Source of the DNA: Giardia muris
Lineage: Eukaryota > Fornicata > Diplomonadida > Hexamitidae
DNA: 64,000 nt
NCBI GenBank assembly: GCA_006247105.1
Contig: CM016925.1
Coordinates: 2,232,001-2,296,000, forward strand
Reading direction: 5' to 3'
Shown here: positions 20,277 to 29,624 of the stretch, piece after piece
How positions within the stretch are numbered: the stretch's first letter is position 1
How the letters are laid out: each line of letters opens with the position of its first letter
Position numbers and translations under genes: made by a program
The notes under the pieces: generated by a model
The model's database searches: none
What the model was told of the DNA's origin: nothing
What the model saw: only the letters and a program-made list of their open reading frames with translations

Positions 20277-22823
20277 TCACTTGCTTGATTCCAATATGGC
20301 GCAAAGGACATCAAAGGGATCGCCCATGACACCAAGACGCATCCTCACGGCGCAATCCTTCTCAGTGAGGACACAGGTCGCATGGACCGGCCCCACGGTT
20401 AGGATTGAGCCCGTCATGGTCAAAGACCCATCTGAGTGACGAGCATGTAGGCCAAGGAAGCTTGGGACGCGGTCCTCGGCGTCTTCACTCGTGTGGATGT
20501 CGTGCAATATGAACTCCGCCTCGGTGGACTTCTCTTGGAACTTGGAATCATCTGAGGAGTATCTGGAAACACAATCGAAGAGATCAATGACGATCGAACG
20601 GAGCGTGACGGTGTCCGTCATTCCGCAAGCGGTAAACTCGAGCTCGCTACTTATTCCTCGGGCTCCTTGGCCTGCAAGAAGGCCTTCAATAATGGTATCG
20701 TATGAGTCAAGACCAAAAGCGTCAAGAGGAAGATATGCATACCCGACCTTCGGGGTCATACGTGTGACGTCTTCAAACTGCACTTGAGATGGCGTAGCAC
20801 CGGGTATAGTCAACACTGCCTTGCTAAGAACTAAATCGTCATCACGGGAACCCAGACAGAAGACAAGGACGACTCCAGAACGTTTGGGGCTCGAGATGAA
20901 GATTTTCATGACGTCGCAAGCGATATCGTAGCTGGAATCAAGAAGAGGCATGAACATGCTTGATGAGAACGCTGCCGCTGCATCTTTGCGCATGTATGCA
21001 GAAATGGCAAACTCCACCCCAGGAACCAATTGAGAAGCCTGCAGATGAGAAAGGATTTCACGTACGTGAGCAGTTGAACCGTTCGGAAGAGAGGAATGTG
21101 AAGGTTGTAAGGTCTGAGAGGGAGTGCCAATCGAAGCCGTCTGATTTGTTCTTTGGCAAACTTCAGGCTCCTTGTCAGTATAAACGATCGAACCATATTC
21201 TCCTTTAGCGACGGCTTGAGAATTATTTAGGATACTATCAACATCGACAAAGCGACCTATGGTTGGTGCCAAGGACGCTGGGCCTAGGTCTTCATATATA
21301 ATGGCAATGTGCTTGAGAGCCGTCTTATAGTCATTCCTAATATCCTCGGAAAGATCGGGCCGTGATCCTATGGTACGAATCGCACTACTGGCCGCCAAAC
21401 GGACGCTTGGAGATTCAAGGACGGCACAATTCCACAGGATCCTTAGAATAAGGCGAAGAATTCCCGGGGCCTCTGTCAACTGCTTGGCTAGGTTAAGTCG
21501 CGGGATCATGTCGCAGAACCTCCGCGACATCACAACATCATTACAATCATCCAAATATAGAAGCATGCTGCGAAGAACCCCGGACATTACCTCCGCATCC
21601 CCACCACTCAACAGATCTGCTAGAACATTGAAGACGGGAGAACGTAAACACTTGTTCTCCGAAGAAAGATACCCGGTCAGAGCTGGTATGCACGTGAAAA
21701 GTAGCTCGGGGGACTGTGCTGCAAGAAGGCGCAAGGCCTCACAGGCAGTTGCACATTCCGTATTGGGTAGACTCGGAAGAATCCCGGTGAGACGCTTCAA
21801 AAGCTCCGCCGAAACTATCCCAACGCCCATACACTGCGCTCGAACGAGAATACATGCGGCGGCACAAGCCACAGATACATTCGAGTTTCCAGAAGCTGCT
21901 TCAAGAGCTTTGAGTAGAGGTGCGAAGATGGACGCTTCAGCATGCTCAGCATTACGCTCAATAAACCTCTCAATGAGGGAGAGGCAAGCTGCACGTCCCA
22001 CGGTGCTTGAAGCATCCGATAGGAAGGTTGCGAGAGAGCCAGAAACCTTCTCGGCTTTCGGCCTCAGGGTGGTGGGTGACAAGTCGACAACACCCTTGAG
22101 TGCTTCCAATGTCACCATTTGTACCTTGAAAGAGGTGCTAGAGCTCGAGGCGGAGGTGCTCCGTGACCCTGAGCTACCCTGTTTCAAACAGTCTATGTAA
22201 ATCGCCAGTTTCTGCTTCTCATCAAGCGAGATACTCTGCCGTACCTTCTTAAGCATGGCCAAACGTCCATAAGGATTAGTAGTCACGACCTGCTCCGGTG
22301 GGACGAAGCTAGCCAAAAAGGCACCAGCTGGCCCCTCTACAGCAGCACAATTTGCCGCCGCCTGGGAATCAATGTCAAACCTGGCAACACAGGCAGCAAA
22401 ACCCGCAGAGGCGACGAGGAAGTCCTCTTGAGGATTGCTAGCAGCGAGACGTGCTAGTTTCTTAACCTCTGGGAGGCTTGTATCTGTAGCTACGAGACCT
22501 AGAAGGCGAATAGCTGGGGCTCGAAGGACTGGAATTCCTTCAAATAGTCTCGTCAGCGAACGTGTAGCAAAGAACCCGGAGCTGATTTGGGGGAGCAGTA
22601 AAGAAATGCACTGCATGGCTAGAAGGCCAACAAACGGCGAGGTGCCGTGAAGAAGCTTTGTGAGGGCGACAAATATATCATTTGCATCGCTCGGAGGGAC
22701 AACAGCCGAACCCTCTGTATTAAGCACCCACAAGAGCCGCGTCAAGACTGGCGCCTGCTCGTCCCCCTCACCGAGGAACCGACACTCCTGGAGGGTGTGC
22801 GCACGCCCGTAGAACCCCTCCAT
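20277..22823 (-). CDS. SEC21: Coatomer subunit gamma (COPI coat)
   Basis: An 848-residue protein matching gamma-COP of the COPI coat that retrieves vesicles from Golgi to ER. The N-terminus ([20 protein letters not shown], then LTRLLWVLN) corresponds to the VLQEAR.F......P..C..+LTKILYLIN opening of gamma-COP. Residues 20-540 are a HEAT/armadillo-like helical solenoid. After a linker around residues 545-600, residues 605-845 form the appendage (ear), with [15 protein letters not shown] in the conserved strand region. Length is close to the usual 870-900. It is divergent from EF-1alpha across 100 bp, the widest bidirectional spacer of the housekeeping genes here. Confidence 0.9.
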   Translation of the reverse strand: MEGFYGRAHTLQECRFLGEGDEQAPVLTRLLWVLNTEGSAVVPPSDANDIFVALTKLLHGTSPFVGLLAMQCISLLLPQISSGFFATRSLTRLFEGIPVLRAPAIRLLGLVATDTSLPEVKKLARLAASNPQEDFLVASAGFAACVARFDIDSQAAANCAAVEGPAGAFLASFVPPEQVVTTNPYGRLAMLKKVRQSISLDEKQKLAIYIDCLKQGSSGSRSTSASSSSTSFKVQMVTLEALKGVVDLSPTTLRPKAEKVSGSLATFLSDASSTVGRAACLSLIERFIERNAEHAEASIFAPLLKALEAASGNSNVSVACAAACILVRAQCMGVGIVSAELLKRLTGILPSLPNTECATACEALRLLAAQSPELLFTCIPALTGYLSSENKCLRSPVFNVLADLLSGGDAEVMSGVLRSMLLYLDDCNDVVMSRRFCDMIPRLNLAKQLTEAPGILRLILRILWNCAVLESPSVRLAASSAIRTIGSRPDLSEDIRNDYKTALKHIAIIYEDLGPASLAPTIGRFVDVDSILNNSQAVAKGEYGSIVYTDKEPEVCQRTNQTASIGTPSQTLQPSHSSLPNGSTAHVREILSHLQASQLVPGVEFAISAYMRKDAAAAFSSSMFMPLLDSSYDIACDVMKIFISSPKRSGVVLVFCLGSRDDDLVLSKAVLTIPGATPSQVQFEDVTRMTPKVGYAYLPLDAFGLDSYDTIIEGLLAGQGARGISSELEFTACGMTDTVTLRSIVIDLFDCVSRYSSDDSKFQEKSTEAEFILHDIHTSEDAEDRVPSFLGLHARHSDGSLTMTGSILTVGPVHATCVLTEKDCAVRMRLGVMGDPFDVLCAILESSK

Positions 22824-22923
22824 GCCAAAAAAATTGCCTCTTCGCGTCCCCCCAGATTCACAATTGAAATGCTTCGTAGAGCCGCGCCGGATAACACATC
22901 AAAGGAGAAATGACAAAAAGAAA

Positions 22924-24249
22924 ATGGGAAAGGAGAAGAAGCACATCAACCTCGTCGTCATTGGGCACGTCGATAACGGCAAGTCGACACTGACTGGGCA
23001 CCTCATCTACAAGTGCGGTGGGATTGACCAGCGTACGATCGAGGAGTACGAGAAGCGTGCGGCCGAGATTGGCAAAAGCTCTTTCAAGTACGCCTGGGTC
23101 CTTGACCAGCTTAAGGACGAGCGTGAGCGTGGAATCACGATCAACATCGCCCTTTGGAAGTTCGAGACCAAGAAGTACGTCGTCACAATCATCGACGCCC
23201 CGGGCCACCGTGACTTCATCAAGAACATGATCACCGGGACCTCCCAGGCTGACGTCGCCATCCTCGTTGTCGCCGCCGGGCAGGGCGAGTTTGAGGCCGG
23301 AATCTCGAAGGACGGCCAGACACGCGAGCACGCTACCCTTGCTAACACTCTCGGCATCAAGACGATGATTATCTGCATTAACAAGATGGACGATCCTCAG
23401 GTCAAGTATTCGAAGGAGCGTTACGAGGAGATCAAGACGGAGATGATGAAGCAGCTCAAGAACATAGGCTGGAAGAAGGCTGAGGAGTTCGATTACATTC
23501 CGACCTCGGGCTGGACGGGCGACAACATCATGGAGAGGTCCGACAAGATGCCGTGGTACGAGGGCCCCTGTCTTATCGACGCGATCGACGGGCTCAAGGC
23601 ACCTAAGCGTCCCACGGACAAGCCTCTTCGCCTCCCTATCCAGGACGTCTACAAGATCTCCGGTGTCGGGACGGTCCCCGCTGGCCGTGTTGAGACCGGT
23701 GAGCTCATTCCGGGGATGAAGGTCGTTTTCGCGCCCACGACCCAGACGTCTGAAGTCAAGTCTGTCGAGATGCACCACGAGGAGCTCAAGAAGGCTGGGC
23801 CTGGCGACAACGTCGGGTTCAACGTTCGCGGGCTCGCTGTTAAGGACCTGAAGAAGGGTTATGTCGTTGGCGACGTCACGAATGATCCGCCCGTTGGCTG
23901 CAAGGGTTTCAATGCCCAGGTTATCGTCATGAATCACCCGAAGAAGATCCAGCCTGGTTACACCCCCGTCATCGACTGCCACACAGCCCACATCGCCTGC
24001 CAATTCCAGCTCTTCCTCCAGAAGCTCGACAAGCGTACTCTCAAGCCCGAAATGGAGAACCCGCCCGATGCGAGCCGCGGTGACTGCATCATTGTCAAGA
24101 TGGTTCCTCAGAAGCCTTTCTGTTGCGAGACTTTCAATGACTACGCGCCCCTCGGCCGCTTCGCCGTTCGCGACATGAAGCGCACGGTCGCCGTCGGGAT
24201 CATCCAGGAGGTTGAGAAGGAGGAGTTCAAGCTTCCTAAGGGCAAGTAA
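22924..24249 (+). CDS. EF1A: Translation elongation factor EF-1 alpha
   Basis: A 441-residue EF-1alpha, the GTPase that delivers aminoacyl-tRNA to the ribosome. It starts with [21 protein letters not shown]1 is GHVDNGKST (residues 14-22), G3 DAPGH (about 90-94) and G4 NKMD (about 152-155), followed by the two beta-barrel domains. An upstream in-frame ATG at 22822 would add 34 residues, but the family start is clear, so 22924 is chosen. The gene is noticeably richer in GC-ending codons than its neighbours, as expected for a very highly expressed gene. The upstream 100 bp ends in an A-rich stretch. AGTAAAT overlaps the TAA stop. Confidence 0.98.
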   Translation: MGKEKKHINLVVIGHVDNGKSTLTGHLIYKCGGIDQRTIEEYEKRAAEIGKSSFKYAWVLDQLKDERERGITINIALWKFETKKYVVTIIDAPGHRDFIKNMITGTSQADVAILVVAAGQGEFEAGISKDGQTREHATLANTLGIKTMIICINKMDDPQVKYSKERYEEIKTEMMKQLKNIGWKKAEEFDYIPTSGWTGDNIMERSDKMPWYEGPCLIDAIDGLKAPKRPTDKPLRLPIQDVYKISGVGTVPAGRVETGELIPGMKVVFAPTTQTSEVKSVEMHHEELKKAGPGDNVGFNVRGLAVKDLKKGYVVGDVTNDPPVGCKGFNAQVIVMNHPKKIQPGYTPVIDCHTAHIACQFQLFLQKLDKRTLKPEMENPPDASRGDCIIVKMVPQKPFCCETFNDYAPLGRFAVRDMKRTVAVGIIQEVEKEEFKLPKGK

Positions 24250-24251
24250 AT
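24245..24251 (+). promoter_or_regulatory. Polyadenylation signal AGTAAAT overlapping the EF-1alpha stop
   Basis: The TAA stop codon (24247-24249) is embedded in AGTAAAT, an exact match to Giardia AGTRAAY. Confidence 0.6.
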
Positions 24252-24384
24252 CTCCTTCCATGTGCTCCATTAACTATCTTCCCGTTTTGGCGTTTTGTAG
24301 GTCAGGCCTTAGGTGAATTTTCTGAGGATGAATGTTCGGTAACTCATCGAATAGAGAGGTGAGATAGTGATTATCAGACTGAAT

Positions 24385-24409
24385 AGTTCCTTCTTCATAA
24401 GAAGGAGCT
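24385..24409. other. Perfect short hairpin between EF-1alpha and the VSP gene
   Basis: Eight perfect Watson-Crick pairs (TCCTTCTT / AAGAAGGA) close a CAT loop and extend through a G-T wobble and two more pairs, an 11-pair stem. It lies in the 207-bp intergenic stretch (24250-24456) between two convergent genes, which otherwise shows nothing I recognise. It could act in a 3' untranslated region or be chance. Confidence 0.35.
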
Positions 24410-24454
24410 CCATCACATGACTGAAGCATTAGCAAAGAGAAGATTGTCTATTTC

Positions 24455-24461
24455 ATTCACT
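24455..24461 (-). promoter_or_regulatory. Polyadenylation signal AGTGAAT spanning the VSP stop
   Basis: On the minus strand AGTGAAT contains the TGA stop codon of the VSP gene. Giardia VSP genes are known to carry an extended polyadenylation signal at the stop. Confidence 0.6.
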
Positions 24462-26298
24462 TTTTCCGACACCCAAACCACCAACCAAGGAACCCCGCGA
24501 GGCCTCCAAGCGCGCTCAGTACCAATATAACAGCAATGACGATCCCCGCAATAGCGCCCCCTGAGAGGCCAGAAGAAGAGGAACTGGTGTGGTCAGGAGG
24601 CGAAGAACACTTTCCGTCGGAATCAGGGGCACTTCCATCCCAGCAGACGGAGCAGGTAGTAGCATCACACACTGTGCAGCCCGATAGGACTGTCGAGCAG
24701 GCCTTACAGTCAGGGGCAGTTCCATAGTATCCGAAGCCACAAGCGGAGCAAGTGACGGCACCACTGGTCACATCGCTTACGCATTGTCCACAGCCTGGAA
24801 CCCTCGATGAGCAGAGTGTGAGGACTCCGCTATTATTATAAAGGCCTGATGTAGGGAGAAGCTTCCCATCAGCACAGGCTCCATTGGAGGCCTGACTGCA
24901 AATATGACTTCCGACAGTGTATCCAACGCTAACTTCTGCGGGGTAGCAGCCTCCGTTGAAGAGGAAGTAGTTGTCGCTCCCAGTCGGATTCTTGCACGCC
25001 TCGCACTTCGTGGCGGTCTTCTCGACAGGAGTCGTCCCGTCCGCCTTCATACAGATGTTGTCCCCGGCTGCTCTCGTCCCCGTGTTGACGGCCCCGATTG
25101 AGATGCAGGTCCCATCGATCGGGACGAACCCGGCCTTGCACTCCTTGCAGACGAGGGCCTCCCCGACAAGGAACTGGTTGTCCTTGGAGCAGATCCCCAT
25201 CGAGCTCGCCTTGTAGGGGGAGAGGCAGGCCCCTAAGAAACGCATATAACCGTTCTTACACGATTGGCAGTATCCGGAGGAAACGTCATCAATACAGACG
25301 TTATTATTCGCCTCACAGATCCCATCTATGGAATTCTTCCCAGGCGTGCATCTCATACATCCGAATCCAAAACCAATATCAGCGCATCCTTTGCAGTCCT
25401 GAGGACAAGTCTCACAAGCACCAATTTCAGAAAGGGAGTTGGAGATAGGTCCCGTCCCTGGAATACAGTCCGTACATTTAAAGATCTTTTCGGAAGAATC
25501 AGGAGTTGGATATCTATAGTTGCACGTACCGCAGTTCGTCATTCCTCCTGCATCTGCTGAGGTGTCACTGCAGAGGTAGAGAACCTCGTCCTTGATGAAG
25601 GTGATGGCATCAGCGATTAGAGGAGCGGTGCACTTCCCATCAACCACAGTCTTGCAGAGAGTGCTCCCAGGAGAAGAAGTTTGATCGTAGCACCCACCAT
25701 AGAAGAGGAAGTAGTTGTTGGACCCACTGCCTGCATTGCAGTCCGTGCAGGCCCCCTTGCTATCCAACGTGCAGTGGTCCGTGTCTGCTACTGGAGTCCC
25801 ACACTTCCCATTGATCGGGGCCTCACCCGTCTCACTGCACTTCTTGCAGAACTCTCCATCAACCCCCGGGATGGTGAAGGCCGAACCATCTGCACACACC
25901 CCCGCAGTTCGAGGCTCGACGAAGGATTCGACTCCTTTCAAACCCGATTTGAGGGTAGAAAGGGCGTAGCAACCCCCGCGGTGAAGGAGATACATGTCCC
26001 CACAGGCAGTACACCTAGTTGCAGTCGAGGCCATCGAGTCCATCACTGTGCAGACGTCTCTCGTAGCCTCGCCCACAGGAGTGCAGAGTCCATCAAGAGG
26101 AACAAACCCTGCTTCACACTGGGCGCAGGACAACAAGGAACCGAGGACAAAGCAGCTTTCAGGCTCACAGTACCGAACGGCTGGGGGACACGTGATTAGA
26201 TTAGACAGAGGTCGTGATTGAATCGTTATCGCACTAGACGGTGTGCTCCACCGCTCAGTGTGGGTGGTAAGGGCGAGAATGGCCATGACGATCGGCAT
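24457..26298 (-). CDS. Variant-specific surface protein (VSP), full length
   Basis: A 613-residue type I membrane protein with the architecture of Giardia VSPs, the antigen coat exchanged during infection. A short hydrophobic N-terminus (MPIVMAILAL) is the likely signal peptide. The ectodomain is Cys-rich with 17 CxxC motifs, several GGCY segments (for example FLFYGGCYD and FLFNGGCYP) and Gly/Thr-rich linkers. A single membrane helix at about residues 580-608 is followed by the cytoplasmic tail GCRKK. In G. intestinalis the tail is CRGKA, so this variant tail suggests another Giardia species. The TGA stop is embedded in AGTGAAT. A second in-frame Met at residue 5 is an alternative start. It lies in the rearranged island next to ankyrin-kinase genes. 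Confidence 0.9.
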   Translation of the reverse strand: MPIVMAILALTTHTERWSTPSSAITIQSRPLSNLITCPPAVRYCEPESCFVLGSLLSCAQCEAGFVPLDGLCTPVGEATRDVCTVMDSMASTATRCTACGDMYLLHRGGCYALSTLKSGLKGVESFVEPRTAGVCADGSAFTIPGVDGEFCKKCSETGEAPINGKCGTPVADTDHCTLDSKGACTDCNAGSGSNNYFLFYGGCYDQTSSPGSTLCKTVVDGKCTAPLIADAITFIKDEVLYLCSDTSADAGGMTNCGTCNYRYPTPDSSEKIFKCTDCIPGTGPISNSLSEIGACETCPQDCKGCADIGFGFGCMRCTPGKNSIDGICEANNNVCIDDVSSGYCQSCKNGYMRFLGACLSPYKASSMGICSKDNQFLVGEALVCKECKAGFVPIDGTCISIGAVNTGTRAAGDNICMKADGTTPVEKTATKCEACKNPTGSDNYFLFNGGCYPAEVSVGYTVGSHICSQASNGACADGKLLPTSGLYNNSGVLTLCSSRVPGCGQCVSDVTSGAVTCSACGFGYYGTAPDCKACSTVLSGCTVCDATTCSVCWDGSAPDSDGKCSSPPDHTSSSSSGLSGGAIAGIVIAVILVLSALGGLAGFLGWWFGCRKK

Positions 26299-26650
26299 CT
26301 TAATCTTTATGATGAAGTCTCAAATTGTCAACATATATAATGGATTTGATGGATCCAAAAGCTTGAGAAGCCCCAGAATGCCCAATACCATAGCCTCAAT
26401 GGTCATCAAAGGTGTGCGTCTTCGTCCACCCCACCCCTGGTATCAATAGAACGGATTGTTGACCGGCACCCGTCCACCAGTGCATTAAGAGCGCATCGGA
26501 GGACGCGAGTTCCACCAGTTCGAGGATGGGGAGGAAGGACCACTGACTCACTGGAACAGGGGGAGACACATGTGAGCACCCCTGCATGCCCAACTGTGAG
26601 ACTGCTGCGCCAGGACCGGCCTGAGGATCGGGGTTCGTGTCTTCAACACG
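26299..26650. other. Non-coding stretch upstream of the VSP start
   Basis: There are 352 bases without a credible gene. The part nearest the VSP start (about 26299-26345) is AT-rich, with CATATATAATGG on the plus strand, and is the likely VSP promoter/initiator. The remainder is GC-richer and ends at the stop of the ankyrin-kinase gene; short open frames there have no recognisable content. Confidence 0.5.
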
Positions 26651-28771
26651 TCAGTCCGCCTGCTTGTTCCGTTCTGCCTCCTCGAGGACGTCCCGTGCTG
26701 TTGGACGGTCTTTGGGGTCCTTTGAGAGCATCCGAGAGATGAGGGCAGCAAGCTCACCCCTTCCCTCGATGACTGGGGGCTCCTCCACAGCAATAGCGAT
26801 CACATTGGAGAAGGGGAGCCTCCCAGTGCACAACTCATATCCCACCACCCCCAGGGCCCAGACATCTACTGACTTGTTGTAGTTCTCCCCTTGGTGGATC
26901 TCGGGGGCCATGTAAGGCAGTGTCCCTGCGAACGTAGCCATCCGAGACGAGTCCCCGAGCACTTTTGTAAGCCCGAAGTCTGTGAGGACACACCGACCAT
27001 CAGAAGCGATTAGGACGTTATCAGGCTTCAGGTCCCTGTGGACAAGTCTCTTCTCGTGGAGGTACGCGAGGGCGGCGGCCACCTCTCGGATCGTCTTCCA
27101 GACCTCTTGATCGCTATATGAGGAATTTGCCTTCTTCCTTCTGCTCATCTCCTCACGAAGGTCCCCACAGCAGAGGTCCATAACGAGAACGTAGGTGCTG
27201 TCGAGGTCGTTCTCTTCTCCCCTGATGCACCGGATGATGTTCGGATGGTCGAGGGAGGGGAGTATCTCCACCTCTCTGCGAAGCAGTTCCCGCCCCTCGA
27301 CATTGTATCCTCCAAGACTGACGACCTTAATCGCTACATTCCGGCCGCCCTTGTGGGCCGCGTAGACATCCCCAAAGGCACCTCTTCCGAGCACAGCGGT
27401 CAGGTGGTACCCCGAGAGGCTGTCTGGGAGCCTCGGAAACGAGGGCTGGTGCACGAGCACTTTTCGCATCTTCTCGTCTACCGCGTGCTCGGCTGCCGTC
27501 CTGCCCTCCCCGTCCCTCAGGTCCCTCTCCAGAAGGAGGAGACCGACGCACTCCTCGTGTCCTCCTCCCACTGCATGCATCAGGGCCGTCCATCCCCTCC
27601 CGTCCTGGAGGCGGGCCTCGAGGGGCCGGAGGAGGCGGACGACCTCGGTCTGGCCTCGGGAGGCGGCGTGCATCAGGGCCGTCATGCCTGAGGAGTCCTT
27701 CTGTCCCGCCTGGTCGAGGTGCCTTCGGAGTGTGCTGAGGTCTCCCTGGATGGCGGATGAGATGAGAGAGCTGTCCTCCCGTGCAGGGGGAAGTCTGCCC
27801 CCGACAGCAGCGAGGTTCTGGAGGAGGACCTTCTTCTCCTCCTCCACCTCCTCGAGGCGTATCCGAAGGTCCTTCATGTCATGGCTCTCGGTCCTCAATT
27901 GGACAACCTCCTTCTCTAGGGCGAGGTTCTGGGCCTTCTGGTCTGCGAGTGCTCTCTTGAGGTCCTCAATGGTCTTGATGGGCTGCTCTTGAAGAGCCGC
28001 CTTCTCTGTGGTGAGGGCTCGGTTCTGGTCAGAGGCCTTCTGGAGGTCCTCGCACATCTTCGCATGCCTCTTGGATTCCTCAATGGCATTGTCGAGCTGT
28101 TGTTTGAGGGAGGAGACTTCCTGATTCGATTGGGATAGCTCCTTCCTTGTCTCCTCTAGGGTATTCTTGGAAGAGGAGAGGTCTTTCTTGAGGGAGTCGT
28201 TCTCAGTAGTGAGTTCTTTGATGCGCCCTCGTAGTCTGAGTAATTCGGGATCCGGTGGAGGAAGTCGTTCCGTGCCTTCGCTCTCAAGGAGCTGACGGAC
28301 ACGGGTGAAGTCTCCTCTCCATGATGCACCCTTGTTCGCATACCACTTGGCCGTATTCCCTTTGGAATCTTCTATTCCTTGTTCATAGGGGAAAAGGAGT
28401 TGAACGATTTCGAGGTGACTCTGATGGGCTGCTATCATGAGAGCCGTTGTTCCGGGAGGGAAGAGAACTATTTCATCACATATGATGATCTCCCATTCCT
28501 TCGTCGTCTGCTTTCCCGTCTCGAAGATGAGGAGTCTGGTACAGTCTATGCGGCCATTGAGGACAGCATTCATCAGTGCGGTCCATCCACGGTTGCTCTG
28601 TATCCCAATCTCCTTCTCGAGGAGGGGAATGCAGTCGGCGTGGCCCCGCATTGCAGCCTCCATCAGGGCCGTCCATCCATATCCATCCTTCCTCCCGACC
28701 TGATTGAAGTTCCTTTTCACGCCCTCGAGGTTGCCTCTCTCGGCTGCCTCCATCAAAGCCGTATCAGACAT
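26651..28771 (-). CDS. Ankyrin / coiled-coil / ankyrin / Ser-Thr kinase (NEK-like)
   Basis: A 706-residue multidomain protein. Ankyrin repeats occupy roughly residues 1-165, with repeated GWTALMEAA/GWTALMNAV units. A long coiled coil follows (about 185-320), then two more ankyrin repeats (about 362-425) and a kinase domain (about 450-695). All catalytic residues are present: glycine loop GRGAFG (462-467), VAIK lysine 482, HRDLKPDN (578-585), DFG (598-600) and APE (622-624). Giardia has a hugely expanded NEK-kinase/ankyrin family, many with dead kinases; this one should be active. Ankyrin-kinase order with a central coiled coil is unusual, since Giardia NEKs usually place the kinase first. Residues 363-698 are identical to those of the inverted copy at 29633-30661. 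Confidence 0.88.
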   Translation of the reverse strand: MSDTALMEAAERGNLEGVKRNFNQVGRKDGYGWTALMEAAMRGHADCIPLLEKEIGIQSNRGWTALMNAVLNGRIDCTRLLIFETGKQTTKEWEIIICDEIVLFPPGTTALMIAAHQSHLEIVQLLFPYEQGIEDSKGNTAKWYANKGASWRGDFTRVRQLLESEGTERLPPPDPELLRLRGRIKELTTENDSLKKDLSSSKNTLEETRKELSQSNQEVSSLKQQLDNAIEESKRHAKMCEDLQKASDQNRALTTEKAALQEQPIKTIEDLKRALADQKAQNLALEKEVVQLRTESHDMKDLRIRLEEVEEEKKVLLQNLAAVGGRLPPAREDSSLISSAIQGDLSTLRRHLDQAGQKDSSGMTALMHAASRGQTEVVRLLRPLEARLQDGRGWTALMHAVGGGHEECVGLLLLERDLRDGEGRTAAEHAVDEKMRKVLVHQPSFPRLPDSLSGYHLTAVLGRGAFGDVYAAHKGGRNVAIKVVSLGGYNVEGRELLRREVEILPSLDHPNIIRCIRGEENDLDSTYVLVMDLCCGDLREEMSRRKKANSSYSDQEVWKTIREVAAALAYLHEKRLVHRDLKPDNVLIASDGRCVLTDFGLTKVLGDSSRMATFAGTLPYMAPEIHQGENYNKSVDVWALGVVGYELCTGRLPFSNVIAIAVEEPPVIEGRGELAALISRMLSKDPKDRPTARDVLEEAERNKQAD
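26679..27693 (+). repeat. Left arm of a 1015-bp inverted repeat
   Basis: This segment is the reverse complement of 29625-30639; positions x and y pair as x + y = 57318 with no insertion or deletion. Translations on either strand are identical over the whole arm, and the parts compared base by base match fully. It covers the last ankyrin repeats and the kinase domain of the gene at 26651-28771. Confidence 0.93.
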
Positions 28772-28787
28772 TTTTGAACATCAAACA

Positions 28788-29516
28788 TCAACTCTCCTCG
28801 GACTGAAGACACCTCTCCCCACCCATCCGACACTCTGGGCATCTAACCACTACCAACGACCTGCCCCGGGGACGGAAGGCCCACGGCTCTCCTCGGGATG
28901 CTCGTTGGGGCCTCCTCGCCCCCACAAGCCGGCCCGATTGCATCCATAACCCCTGGAAGCCGTTGAGGCAGGTCGTGCAGACATCCTTGCTGTCTGGACG
29001 GGATCCACGGTTGAGGAGGGCGCACTTCGTACAGACGACGGGAGTCGAGGAGGAAGAGTGGTGGCCCTCGAGGCACTCCGAGCACGTGAAGGTGCTTGTA
29101 TCCGAGGCGTAGGTGCACGTCCCGCAGTTCTCTTTTCCTCCATTTGTCGCATCGTTACAGAGGTAGAGGTTGTTGTCCTTGACGAAGGTAGGGGAATCCT
29201 TGGTTGGAGCCGTCGTACAAGCACCGTCAGTTGGAGCCGCTCCGCACAGCTTGTTCCCAGGCTCCTTGGTCTGGTCATAACAGCCTCCCTCGAACAGGAA
29301 GTAGTTCCCCGTTCCACATCCTGTGCAGACACCACTACCACAAGTAGCACCAGTTCCAATCGTAGCGGCCGCAGCAGTGTCACAGAGCCCGTTGACAGGG
29401 GCGGAGTCAGTGTTAGTCGAGACATCGCACTTCTTGCAGAACGTCCCCTCAACCCCCGGGATGGTGAAGGTCGAATCAGCTGCACACGCCCCCGCATCTC
29501 GAGCCTTCACCTCCAC
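28788..29516 (-). pseudogene. VSP fragment without start codon, signal peptide, membrane helix or tail
   Basis: About 190 codons (29516 to about 28945) encode a Cys-rich VSP ectodomain piece with FCKKC, CTGC, CGTC, CSEC, CTKC and CTTC motifs and a FLFEGGCYD segment. It closely resembles the intact VSP: its FTIPGVEGTFCKKC matches FTIPGVDGEFCKKC there. No in-frame ATG occurs upstream or inside the Cys-rich part; the frame opens with a GTG and the only Met comes near residue 192. After CLNGFQG the frame runs into about 50 residues of unrelated Arg/Gly-rich sequence. The signal peptide, membrane helix and GCRKK-type tail are all missing. It lies between the two arms of the inverted repeat and is best read as a decayed or donor VSP fragment. 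Confidence 0.82.
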
Positions 29517-29624
29517 CGAGCCCTCGAGGACGTCGATCTCCGGTACTGCTCTCCCGGAGGAGCGGTCGATCGTCCCGAGTACTGCACCGGCTATGGCTGA
29601 AAGACTCCTCGACCGAGCCGAACC

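Noticed and set aside
22822..22923. 34-residue N-terminal extension of EF-1alpha
   Set aside because: The family start MGKEK is unambiguous and the upstream residues are untypical; its ATG overlaps the coatomer start.
22858..24270. Minus-strand 470-residue frame opposite EF-1alpha
   Set aside because: Composition is a mirror of a GC3-biased gene; no recognisable domain; the sense gene is certain.
24250..24456. Box C/D snoRNA in the EF-1alpha to VSP gap
   Set aside because: CTGA motifs exist, but the only C-box-like element has a mismatch and there is no terminal stem.
25098..26221. Several plus-strand frames antisense to the VSP gene
   Set aside because: They mirror the repeated TGC/ACG-rich codons of the VSP; no independent features.
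27245..27691. 148-codon frame antisense to the kinase, present in both arms
   Set aside because: It is duplicated only because the arm is duplicated; it is antisense to a clear kinase domain.
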